DNA of 37,388 bases from a virus: IMG/VR virus record IMGVR_UViG_3300017679_000010, positions 1 to 37,388 of that record. One strand, 5' to 3'. Below the pieces are notes generated by a model. It did not search any database. It worked only from the letters and a program-made list of their open reading frames with translations, and was not told the DNA's origin. The translations under genes were made by a program, and so were the position numbers. Shown here in pieces: positions 31,508-37,388 of this stretch (position 1 is the first letter of the stretch; each line of letters opens with the position of its first letter).

Positions 31508-32188
31508 ATGCAAGGGGCCGTCCTAGAATCAGGCGTGAGCGACGCGGAACGCTTCAAAACAGCCCGAAAACGGATGCGATTGACCCAGCAGGAGGTCGCA
31601 GATAACCTCGGCGTTTCGCGCGAAACGGTGGCCGCCTACGAGGCCGGCCGGGTGAAGGTGCCAGCGAAGGCGTTCAGCTCCCTCATGGCGATGGACACAG
31701 GGGTCAACATGCTCGACCGGCCCCGCATCCCAGTCACCTTCGACCCGCAGCCGATGCGCTACGCTGGTGAGGTGCCGGCGGGAGACTGGGGAGATCCACT
31801 AGCGAGCGAGGATTTCATCGACGTGGACCCGGCCCTGTTCCACGCGAAGCGCTACGCCGCCAAGGTAGTGGGGCCGAGCTGCTACCCTGCGCTCCACCCA
31901 GGGGACCTCGTGATCTGGCACCACGATGAATCCCCACCCTACGGCATGCTGGTGCTGGCACAAAGAAAAGAGGACCATGCCTGTACGGTCAAGGTCCTCG
32001 ATTGGGATGCTGAAACGAATCAGCCAGTACTGCGGCCGGTGAACCCGGACCACGAGCCCGCTGGCTCAGATGGCGGATGGGTGGCCATTGCCCGCCTGGT
32101 CGCTGTGATCAGGAAGATCGATGGGCTGGAGATGCGGTGGTTCTTGCCCGAGGGAATCCGCCCAAGACACTTGACCTCGCATAGCTGA
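31508..32188 (+). CDS. CI/LexA-type repressor with S24 protease domain
   Basis: A plus-strand protein of 226 aa starting at ATG 31508; a GTG at 31535 is an alternative. An HTH lies at about 24-50 (RLTQQEVADNLGVSRETVAA). The C-terminal domain has Ala-Gly pairs at 86-87 and 91-92 (RYAGEVPAG) as possible self-cleavage sites. The catalytic Ser124 is in VVGPSCYPAL, and the Lys162 in ACTVKVLDW is 38 residues later, the LexA/CI spacing. It should hold lysogeny and be cut after DNA damage through RecA. Its gene ends at a terminator and is convergent with the PEP-CTERM hydrolase. Confidence 0.92.
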   Translation: MQGAVLESGVSDAERFKTARKRMRLTQQEVADNLGVSRETVAAYEAGRVKVPAKAFSSLMAMDTGVNMLDRPRIPVTFDPQPMRYAGEVPAGDWGDPLASEDFIDVDPALFHAKRYAAKVVGPSCYPALHPGDLVIWHHDESPPYGMLVLAQRKEDHACTVKVLDWDAETNQPVLRPVNPDHEPAGSDGGWVAIARLVAVIRKIDGLEMRWFLPEGIRPRHLTSHS

Positions 32189-32234
32189 GCCAGCCAATTG
32201 GATTCACGGCTTACCTCCGTCGTATTGGAGGCTC

Positions 32235-32263
32235 GGCTCCCCACGGGGAGCCTTCTTCATTTT
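32235..32263 (+). terminator. Rho-independent terminator of the repressor
   Basis: GGCTCCC/GGGAGCC closes a CACG loop (32235-32252) and is followed by a T-rich tract. It lies between the repressor and the convergent SGNH gene and would keep repressor transcription from entering that gene. Confidence 0.75.
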
Positions 32264-33075
32264 CAAGGGTCGAGTCGGCGGCGGCGCTTTAAGGCGAGCG
32301 CAGCCAAGCCAGCCATTGCGACCATAGACGCAGGCTCTGGAACAGCCTGCAGTGACTGCTCCCACTGCGCAGCGATCTTGCCGTAACCAGTGGGATTCGG
32401 GTGGACGAAATCAGCGATGTCTGTGTCCGGATTCAGCGCATTGAACATGTCCACGTAGTAGATCGAGCGCCCAGCAAGCTGGCGCTCAGACACGATCTGC
32501 GGCACCATCACCGAGATGTTGGTGGCGTGAGCAAGGTGGTGGAGGTAGTTCGCTCCAAAGCTGCTGTTGGCCTTCGGGATCGAAGCCATGTGAACCTGCA
32601 CACTCGGGTCCACCGCGAAAATGGCATCAAGCAACTCGTTGTATCGAGCACGCATTCCAGTCGGGTTGTTCTTGTACTCGGCTGAATCGTTTGTGCCCGC
32701 CATGAGGAGTACGACGTCGGGCTGGTACGTCGTCATCCACTGGGTCACGTTGCCTCGATCAGGCAGCGCAGCCTGCCCAAAAGTGAGCGAAGCGACGTTC
32801 CATCCCGGCTGGCCAGCGTGCGGCCGGTCCGCTGCGACTAGCGAAGTCGCCCCCTGGGTGCGAGGCCCTACCGGTGTGAATGTGAAGTTGTCGGCACGCA
32901 GGGCACTGTACAACTGGCCACGGTAACCACCTACCTGCGGCGTTCCTGTTCCTTCGGTGATCGAATCGCCCAGCGGCATGATCCTACCGAGGTCAACAAC
33001 CGTAGCGCCGGAGATGGCGGCGCAAGCAAAAGCCAGAGTGGCCAACGCGGCTCTCATGCGTGCCAGTCTACTCAT
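32263..33075 (-). CDS. Secreted SGNH hydrolase with PEP-CTERM sorting signal
   Basis: ATG 33075 is used, giving 270 aa; ATG 33057 is an alternative and both keep the signal peptide (ATLAFACAAISGA). The SGNH set is complete: GDS 36-38 (Ser38), the Gly block in QPGW (89-92), GTND 127-130, and DFVHPN with Asp222 and His225. The protein ends in VPEPAS, a hydrophobic stretch and RRRRLDP, a typical PEP-CTERM signal for exosortase. The enzyme would be exported and processed at the surface of the lysogen, probably deacylating surface glycans. Divergent from the rightward operon, it is a likely lysogeny cargo gene. Confidence 0.85.
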   Translation of the reverse strand: MSRLARMRAALATLAFACAAISGATVVDLGRIMPLGDSITEGTGTPQVGGYRGQLYSALRADNFTFTPVGPRTQGATSLVAADRPHAGQPGWNVASLTFGQAALPDRGNVTQWMTTYQPDVVLLMAGTNDSAEYKNNPTGMRARYNELLDAIFAVDPSVQVHMASIPKANSSFGANYLHHLAHATNISVMVPQIVSERQLAGRSIYYVDMFNALNPDTDIADFVHPNPTGYGKIAAQWEQSLQAVPEPASMVAMAGLAALALKRRRRLDP

Positions 33076-33221
33076 TTCCTCGGCCAGAGGAAGGGATGGC
33101 AGGGCAAAGCCAGCAAATGTACGAGACCCTTGGTGGGCCGGGGCGCAGCAGCACGCTTGGCCTCGCAAACGCAACCTGGCGGCAACTCGCCCCGAATGGG
33201 CCATTGGAAACAAATTTATTC

Positions 33222-33262
33222 TGGTATTGACTTGGTATACCAATAATGGTACAGTGTTGGTA
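33222..33262. promoter_or_regulatory. Repressor operator cluster, right site
   Basis: TACCA-ATAA-TGGTA at 33238-33251 matches the left operator. TGGTA half-sites also stand at 33222, 33233 and 33258 (spacings 11, 14, 11). TTGGTATACCAA (33232-33243) is a perfect palindrome. The cluster covers the spacer and -10 of the rightward promoter, so bound repressor would block it. Confidence 0.7.
33227..33255 (+). promoter_or_regulatory. Rightward early promoter
   Basis: TTGACT (33227-33232), a 17-bp spacer and TACAGT (33250-33255) give a sigma-70-like promoter. The start near 33262 precedes the 55-aa membrane gene by about 28 nt. Operator sites overlap it. Confidence 0.7.
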
Positions 33263-33289
33263 TAGCCCTGGCACGGGCTATGGAGACAA

Positions 33290-33457
33290 ATGAACAAGTA
33301 CACGGAAGGATTGCTGAGCGGCCTCGGAGCCGCCTTCTTCCTCGCCTACATGGCCTGGTGTATCAGCACTGGCATCCAGCGCGACCAGGAATACCTGGAA
33401 GCCAACGACGCCCGAATCGAGCGCGAAATCGAACGCCGCGCGGGGTGGAGCAAGTGA
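33290..33457 (+). CDS. 55-aa membrane protein, first gene of the rightward operon
   Basis: ATG 33290 follows GGAG 5 nt upstream; a frame with an earlier ATG is in another reading frame and was rejected. The product has one membrane helix (about 8-25, LLSGLGAAFFLAYMAWCIS) and a charged helical tail (EANDARIEREIERRAGW). It is the first gene under the repressor-controlled promoter and is coupled to the next by a GTGA overlap. Function is unknown. Confidence 0.75.
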   Translation: MNKYTEGLLSGLGAAFFLAYMAWCISTGIQRDQEYLEANDARIEREIERRAGWSK

Positions 33458-33717
33458 GCCGTTGCCCCGAAGGCTGTGGAGTCGAGCTCGTGGAGGAAAC
33501 GGTGGACGTAGTGGACCAAGGATTCCACGCTGGCGACCCGCACGCCCCTACGCATGAAGCGCAATGGCTCCGGTGCCCCTCCTGCGGTTACGAGTGCGAA
33601 GCGGAAGCTTTCCTACAGCCTTTCGAGCCGGACCCTGCGAAGGGGCCTGCCCCGACCGAGGATGAGTGGGCGAAGGCGACGGGCTTCGATGACATCTTTG
33701 CGGAGGTGGGCGCGTGA
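33454..33717 (+). CDS. Small zinc-ribbon-like protein, 87 aa
   Basis: GTG 33454 in a GTGA overlap with the membrane gene; the longer reading from 33280 lies over the membrane gene and was rejected. Two Cys pairs (CPEGC near the start and CPSCGYEC at about 46-53) suggest a zinc ribbon. The rest is acidic. It may bind nucleic acid or protein, but no family is recognised. Confidence 0.75.
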   Translation: MSRCPEGCGVELVEETVDVVDQGFHAGDPHAPTHEAQWLRCPSCGYECEAEAFLQPFEPDPAKGPAPTEDEWAKATGFDDIFAEVGA

Positions 33718-33974
33718 GCGGCCTCCGCGCGCACTTCGCCAGCGCCATGCGGCGTGACCGCAATGAGGTGCTGAACAAGCGGATCGAAGCTGACATCGCC
33801 ACGGTGCTCGCTTCCACTCCGACCAAGAAGGATGAGCTGGACTCGCTCAAGGCTTTGGAGAAGACCCTCCGCGAGGCGTACTTCCGCATCAACGGCTTGG
33901 TCGAGAGCATGGAGACCATGGACGTCGAGCAGATGGACCGGGCTTACGAAACGATCATGGAGGGTGCTCTCTAA
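33714..33974 (+). CDS. Helical early protein with C-terminal QMD-IMEGA segment, 86 aa
   Basis: GTG start in a GTGA overlap with the preceding stop, with GGAGG 8 nt upstream. The protein is mainly helical, possibly coiled coil (DELDSLKALEKTLREAYFRI). Its last 16 residues, VEQMDRAYETIMEGAL, closely match those of the next gene (11 of 16 identical). The TAATG junction couples it to that gene. Function is unknown. Confidence 0.8.
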   Translation: MSGLRAHFASAMRRDRNEVLNKRIEADIATVLASTPTKKDELDSLKALEKTLREAYFRINGLVESMETMDVEQMDRAYETIMEGAL

Positions 33975-34579
33975 TGGGCACCCGCAACCTCACCCTGGTC
34001 CGATTGGGCGGCAAATACAAAGTCGCCCAATACGGGCAATACGACGGGTATCCGGAAGCAGTTGGCGCCGGGATCGTGGAGGTGCTCAAGACGTACCCGC
34101 GGGAGCAAATCGAGACGGCCATCGCCGCTTGCGCTTTCGCAACCCCCGATGACATCGAGACCCGGTGGGCGGCAGCTCACGCCAGGGAGGACCTTTACGT
34201 TTCTAAGTGGCCTTGGCTCAGCCGGTCGTGCGCCGGAGACGACTTGCTCAGGCTCTTGATGGGAGAGACCTTGCGGCAAATGTTTAGCCGCTCGATCTGG
34301 CGAGGGCCGGTTGATGTCATTCGCGACCAGCGCGCGTTTGCCAAGGACGGCCTGTTCTGTGAGTACTGCTACCTGATCGATTTCGACCGCAACGTGTTCG
34401 AGATCTACATTAGTGGGAGCCAGGCCGTAGAGGGCACGGTTCCTCCGGAGTTTGAAGACACCTCCAACGCGGATGGCTATCACCCGGTCAAGCTGGCCGG
34501 TGCCTGGCCGATCGATGAACTTCCTTCGGTCGACCAAATGGACAAAGCCTGCGAGAAGATCATGGAGGGCGCGGCCTGA
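33924..34579 (+). repeat. Shared C-terminal segment in two consecutive genes
   Basis: The ends of the genes at 33924-33974 and 34529-34579 encode the same 16-residue pattern V-[ED]-QMD-[RK]-A-[YC]-E-[TK]-IMEGA. The DNA is partly conserved too (ATCATGGAGGG before each stop), and GGAGGG may serve as the ribosome site for the next gene. The span given runs from the first copy to the second. Confidence 0.7.
33974..34579 (+). CDS. GTRNLTLV-family protein of unknown function, 201 aa
   Basis: The ATG is in a TAATG junction with the preceding stop. The N-terminus GTRNLTLVRLGGKYKVAQYG is followed by QYDGYPEAVG; proteins with this opening are found in several phages and bacteria, without known function. 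A helical middle contains WPWLSRSCAGDD. The end carries the QMD-IMEGA segment shared with the preceding gene. No catalytic motif is seen. Confidence 0.85.
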   Translation: MGTRNLTLVRLGGKYKVAQYGQYDGYPEAVGAGIVEVLKTYPREQIETAIAACAFATPDDIETRWAAAHAREDLYVSKWPWLSRSCAGDDLLRLLMGETLRQMFSRSIWRGPVDVIRDQRAFAKDGLFCEYCYLIDFDRNVFEIYISGSQAVEGTVPPEFEDTSNADGYHPVKLAGAWPIDELPSVDQMDKACEKIMEGAA

Positions 34580-35184
34580 TGCCCGCCCCCATCATCTGGC
34601 CGACCCGGTACGTCGCCATCGACCTCGAAACTTCGGGGTTGAACTCCACTTACGACCAGATCCTCCAGGTGGCGGTGGTGCCAATGGAGTCTGGGCAGAT
34701 CATCGGCGATCCGTACTACACCCGGGTCCTCCCTGGCTCCAAGTTCCGGATCTCGCGTGAAGCTCTGGAAACCCAAGTGGGCGAGACAGACGGTGATGCG
34801 CTCAAGGCTTGGTGGGAGAAGCTGCATAGCGAGGGCCTCGAGAGCCGTGCGGCCATGCAAGGCCTCATCAATTGGGCACGGGACGGCGAGTACCTGAACC
34901 TGCCCGTCGTAGCGCACAACGCCTGCTTTGATTGGGGCTTCTTCAGCCAGTGGGTTTACAACTGGCGAGTGATGTGCGGGCTCCGCTCGCCCTTGGGGCC
35001 GATGTGGCTTTGCACCATGGAGATTGCCCAGGGACACCCCCACTTCAAAGGCGCGAAGTCCTTCTCCCTCGACCTCGTAACGCAGGCACTCGGATTGCCT
35101 CTTCGACCGAAAGGCCATGACGCCATGCAGGACGCAATCCTGGCGGGCCAGGTCTACCACGCCCTCACCGGAGGGTCACTCTAA
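34579..35184 (+). CDS. DEDDh 3'-5' exonuclease (DnaQ-like)
   Basis: The ATG is in a TGATG junction. All exonuclease residues are present: Asp15 and Glu17 (AIDLETSG), Asp118 (VAHNACFDWGF), then His180 and Asp185 (KGHDAMQDAIL). It has 201 aa, the size of a stand-alone exonuclease. Together with the following Gp157/Gam-like and SSB-like genes it suggests recombination or repair of phage ends, or degradation of host nucleic acid. The polymerase it would serve is not in the window. Confidence 0.9.
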   Translation: MPAPIIWPTRYVAIDLETSGLNSTYDQILQVAVVPMESGQIIGDPYYTRVLPGSKFRISREALETQVGETDGDALKAWWEKLHSEGLESRAAMQGLINWARDGEYLNLPVVAHNACFDWGFFSQWVYNWRVMCGLRSPLGPMWLCTMEIAQGHPHFKGAKSFSLDLVTQALGLPLRPKGHDAMQDAILAGQVYHALTGGSL

Positions 35185-35765
35185 TGAACGAACAAGCACT
35201 TCAGCCCGAAGCAACTGCCGTCATCGACGGCCTCATCATCAACATCGAAACCGGCGAGGTCGTCGGCCAAGAACGACCGGAGTTCCAAGTCGCCGACGAA
35301 GCATCTGCTGAGTGGGTGCTCGAGCGAATCATGAACGCCGAAGCCGACGCTGCGCGCGATCGGCTGAAGCTCAAGGCCGTAGCCGAACGCCTTGAAGCGG
35401 CGATCAAAGCGAGCGAGCAGCGAGCAGAGTGGTTCCGCAATCGATACGGCACCGAGCTCGAAGAGTTCGCGAGAGGTCGTTTGGAAGGTGCCAAGACCAA
35501 GACTCTGAAGCTGACGTGGGGGAGCATCAGTTTCCGCACCGTGAAGGGCGGGCTCCGAGTCAGTGACCCTGAAGCCGCACTAGCATGGGCGAAGCAATAT
35601 GCGCCGGAATCAGTGAAGGTCTCCGAGAGCTTCCAGATCACCAAGCTGCCCGATACCTGGCGAGAGAATCTGCTGGCTGGCTCACCGGACGACCTTGCAG
35701 AGCGAGGGTTTACCGTTGCCGCAGACAGCGAATCCGTGAGCATCAAGACGGGGGTGAGCTCCTAA
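35184..35765 (+). CDS. Gp157/Gam-like protein
   Basis: The ATG is in a TAATG junction with the exonuclease stop. It has 193 aa. A charged helical region (about 45-95, RLKLKAVAERLEAAIKASE) leads to YGTELEEFARGRLEGAKTK, then KLTWGSISFRTVKGGLRV, which is the usual signature of Siphovirus Gp157/Mu Gam-like proteins. These protect phage DNA ends from host nucleases or aid recombination. Neighbouring exonuclease and SSB-like genes fit that role. Confidence 0.75.
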   Translation: MNEQALQPEATAVIDGLIINIETGEVVGQERPEFQVADEASAEWVLERIMNAEADAARDRLKLKAVAERLEAAIKASEQRAEWFRNRYGTELEEFARGRLEGAKTKTLKLTWGSISFRTVKGGLRVSDPEAALAWAKQYAPESVKVSESFQITKLPDTWRENLLAGSPDDLAERGFTVAADSESVSIKTGVSS

Positions 35766-36235
35766 TGAGCGAAGCGGAAGTCAAGAACCTTCCCATTGAG
35801 GTGGGCATCCACAAGATCGGCGCGGCCGTCGTAGCCAAGGTGCAGGATAAGGGCGGCAAGGTCGTCCAGTTCACCATCGAAGGCTACAAAGGCACGATCA
35901 AGGTCTGGCGCTCCCAGCTTGGGGAAGGCGGCTTGCTCAAGGTCGAGCAGACCATTCCTGACCTCACCATCGAGTGCAAGGAGGACACCTTCGAAGGCAA
36001 TCCTGTGCTCGAGCGGTGGATGGTGGTGCCGAAGGCATCGAACGCCCAGGCCGGGCGCGGTGGAGGTGGTGGTGGATACCGAACCAACCCGCCGAAGACC
36101 CCGGCCGAGATCCATTCCTCATCGATCAGCGGCATCGTGAAGTCGGCCATCGAATGTGGCGGCAAGGACTGGAAGACGATTGCCACTGCGGCCATCGAGG
36201 TCTATTGCGAAGGCATCAAGAAGGTGGCCGGATGA
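35765..36235 (+). CDS. OB-fold SSB-like protein
   Basis: ATG 35765 is in a TAATG junction, giving 156 aa; earlier in-frame starts would overlap the Gp157 gene. The N-domain is beta-rich (AAVVAKVQDKGGKVVQFTIE, GYKGTIKVWRSQL, LTIECKEDTFEG), suggesting an OB fold. A Gly-rich linker (GRGGGGGGYR) is followed by a helical C-terminus with SISGIVKSAIE. Context favours a single-strand DNA binding protein, which is inferred. Confidence 0.6.
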   Translation: MSEAEVKNLPIEVGIHKIGAAVVAKVQDKGGKVVQFTIEGYKGTIKVWRSQLGEGGLLKVEQTIPDLTIECKEDTFEGNPVLERWMVVPKASNAQAGRGGGGGGYRTNPPKTPAEIHSSSISGIVKSAIECGGKDWKTIATAAIEVYCEGIKKVAG

Positions 36236-36432
36236 ACAGCTGGCCCATGCTGATCCTCTACCTGGAGGAGCGACAAGCATACGGGTGGGCAAAGCGTGAC
36301 GAAGCGGTTGGCCGGGGCGATATTCGCTCCGCCAACGCCTGGGAGCACTACGCCCAGACCATGAAGGTGTTCATCGAGCAAGCCCAGCAGGCGATCATCG
36401 ACCAGCAAGCAGCGAGCGGAGTGGTGGCGTGA
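36232..36432 (+). CDS. Small helical protein, 66 aa
   Basis: ATG 36232 is in an ATGA overlap with the SSB-like stop. The product is helical and Gln/Ala-rich (AWEHYAQTMKVFIEQAQQAI), with a Trp-containing N-terminus (SWPMLILYLEERQAYGW). It is probably a coiled coil; no family is recognised. It is coupled to the next gene by GTGA. Confidence 0.72.
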   Translation: MNSWPMLILYLEERQAYGWAKRDEAVGRGDIRSANAWEHYAQTMKVFIEQAQQAIIDQQAASGVVA

Positions 36433-37016
36433 AAGAACGTCCCATCCTTTTCAGCGGGGAGATGGTGCGGGCCATCCTCGAAGGTCGCAAGACGCAGACG
36501 CGGCGGATCGTGAAGCCGGAGCCGCTGCCTTACACCGAGGTCTGGCATCCGAGGGAGCAAGTGTGTCGGCATACAGACTACTGGTTTGCAAGAGTCGCGG
36601 CGCGGTGCAAATACGGCGTCCCTGGCGACCGCCTTTGGGTGCGCGAGACGTGGGGCGACGGGGAACAAAACAACTGCGAACCGGGCGTTTACTACCGAGC
36701 CACAGACCCCGCATGGGATGAGGAGGAAACCGGGTTCCGCTGGAAGCCTTCCATCCACATGCCCCGCTGGGCCTCGCGCATCACGCTGGAAGTCACGGGC
36801 GTTCGGGTTGAGCGGTTGCAGGACATCAGCGAGGCAGACGCCAGAGATGAAGGCGCAGGGCTGCTTTTGGAAGACCGTGAGTATTGGGATGGCGACCCGG
36901 ACCAATACCGCAAGTGCTTTCGAGTTCTGTGGGAGTCCATCAACGGCCCCGGATCGTGGGCTGAGAACCCGTGGGTCTGGGTCATCGAGTTCAAGCGGAT
37001 TGAGGTGCCTGCATGA
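36429..37016 (+). CDS. ASCH-like (PUA-fold) domain protein
   Basis: GTG start in a GTGA overlap; 195 aa. The N-terminus KERPILFSGEMVRAILEGRK, then TQTRRIVKP, GDRLWVRETW (about 65-75), PSIHMPRWASRI and LEVTGVRVERLQDISEADA form a well-known phage ASCH-type pattern. The ASCH fold resembles RNA-binding PUA domains. It is common in phage early regions and may act on RNA or in regulation. No catalytic residue is established. Confidence 0.8.
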   Translation: MKERPILFSGEMVRAILEGRKTQTRRIVKPEPLPYTEVWHPREQVCRHTDYWFARVAARCKYGVPGDRLWVRETWGDGEQNNCEPGVYYRATDPAWDEEETGFRWKPSIHMPRWASRITLEVTGVRVERLQDISEADARDEGAGLLLEDREYWDGDPDQYRKCFRVLWESINGPGSWAENPWVWVIEFKRIEVPA

Positions 37017-37216
37017 AGCGCCGCAAGCGACTTCTCGACTTCGTGCCGAAGCTGGGCAAGTGCCCGATCGAAGGCAAAGACCGCTATGGCAGTCGCAAGG
37101 ACGCCTCGATCATGAGGCGCAAGCGATTCGGTGATGGCGGCAATGTCTACCACTGCCCGCACTGCCACTCGTGGCACTTCTCCTCCGAGGAACGGAGGGC
37201 CAAAACCAATGACTGA
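37013..37216 (+). CDS. Small Cys-rich protein, 67 aa
   Basis: ATG 37013 is in an ATGA overlap. A basic N-terminus (KRRKRLLDF) is followed by KCPIEGKDRYGSRKDA and by YHCPHCHSWHFSSEE. Cys and His residues could bind zinc. A pattern of this kind recurs in small phage proteins with no known function. Confidence 0.75.
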   Translation: MKRRKRLLDFVPKLGKCPIEGKDRYGSRKDASIMRRKRFGDGGNVYHCPHCHSWHFSSEERRAKTND

Positions 37217-37388
37217 AACCGCTATCGTAATCCAGGCCCGGTTCGTCCGGCAACTTCAACGAGACTTCTACAACGGCGACAAAGGCCTGCTGCAGGAGTG
37301 CAAGATTCAAGAGCGCAAGCTCGACCAAATGCTCGAAGAGCTTGACAGCGGGCAGGGCTCGCTGCTCGAAGAGGAGGTGACCGCGTGA
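37209..37388 (+). CDS. Small helical protein, 59 aa, at the window edge
   Basis: ATG 37209 overlaps the preceding stop by 8 bp, and the frame closes with TGA at the last base of the window, so the gene is complete. It is mostly one charged helix (QARFVRQLQRDFYNGDKG, ECKIQERKLDQMLEELD) ending in acidic LLEEEVTA, likely a coiled coil. Function is unknown. The final GCGTGA may also be a GTGA start for a next gene outside the window. Confidence 0.7.
   Translation: MTETAIVIQARFVRQLQRDFYNGDKGLLQECKIQERKLDQMLEELDSGQGSLLEEEVTA

Noticed and set aside
33280-33453. N-terminal extension of the zinc-ribbon gene to ATG 33280
   Set aside because: This stretch overlaps the 55-aa membrane gene and has shadow composition; the GTGA junction at 33454 gives a better start.
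1-37388. CRISPR arrays, transposases or insertion sequences
   Set aside because: No spaced direct repeats of CRISPR type and no transposase motif were seen; the only strong tandem repeats are the iterons and the collagen-coding repeats.

Overview
This window is one phage-type genome module set and looks like most of a temperate siphovirus (about 37.4 kb, roughly 60-65% G+C by eye) with an HK97-type head and a non-contractile tail. It could be a free phage genome or a prophage. No integrase and no clear bacterial chromosomal gene is seen, but both window edges fall at apparent gene boundaries, so genes may lie outside. The host is not identifiable. A phage-borne secreted protein carries a PEP-CTERM sorting tail, which points to a diderm lineage with exosortase (Planctomycetota, Verrucomicrobiota, Armatimonadota and some Proteobacteria are candidates). 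Canonical AAGGAGG ribosome sites and a TTGAC-type promoter are present.

Layout. One long leftward (minus-strand) transcription unit runs from 31441 down to 66. In order of transcription it holds: a small HTH protein, a metallopeptidase, ParB, small proteins, a RusA-like resolvase, a replication initiator with an embedded iteron array (about 27.25-27.44 kb), a sigma-70-like factor, and a ParB-methyltransferase fusion. Next comes an adsorption/lysis block (BppU-like protein, collagen-like fibre, Mtd-type fibre, CHAP endolysin, holin), then TerS, TerL, portal, SPP1-gp7-like protein, scaffold and major capsid protein. A terminator and an AT-rich membrane-protein cargo gene interrupt the unit here. 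Head-tail connectors, tail terminator and tail tube follow, then the tail chaperones with a -1 frameshift site, the tape measure protein, tail hub/tip proteins, an SGNH hydrolase and a tRNA-Arg gene.

The immunity region is 31.44-33.29 kb: a CI/LexA-type repressor on the plus strand, a convergent secreted SGNH hydrolase with a PEP-CTERM tail on the minus strand, and a rightward promoter. The same operator architecture (TACCA-N4-TGGTA) occurs at the repressor promoter and at the rightward promoter about 1.75 kb away. The rightward operon (33290-37388) encodes a small membrane protein, small unknown proteins, a DEDDh exonuclease, a Gp157/Gam-like protein, an OB-fold SSB-like protein, an ASCH-like protein and small Cys-rich and coiled-coil proteins.

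Most genes are coupled by 1-4 bp stop/start overlaps (ATGA, GTGA, TTGA, TGATG, TAATG). I used these junctions, together with ribosome sites, to choose starts. Points most worth a second look: the 11-bp-phased iterons inside the initiator gene; the GGGAAAC frameshift signal; the AT-rich cargo gene with its own terminator boundary; the PEP-CTERM hydrolase; the duplicated C-terminal segment shared by two adjacent early proteins; and the exact same-frame TGA/TTG junction between two tail-tip genes.
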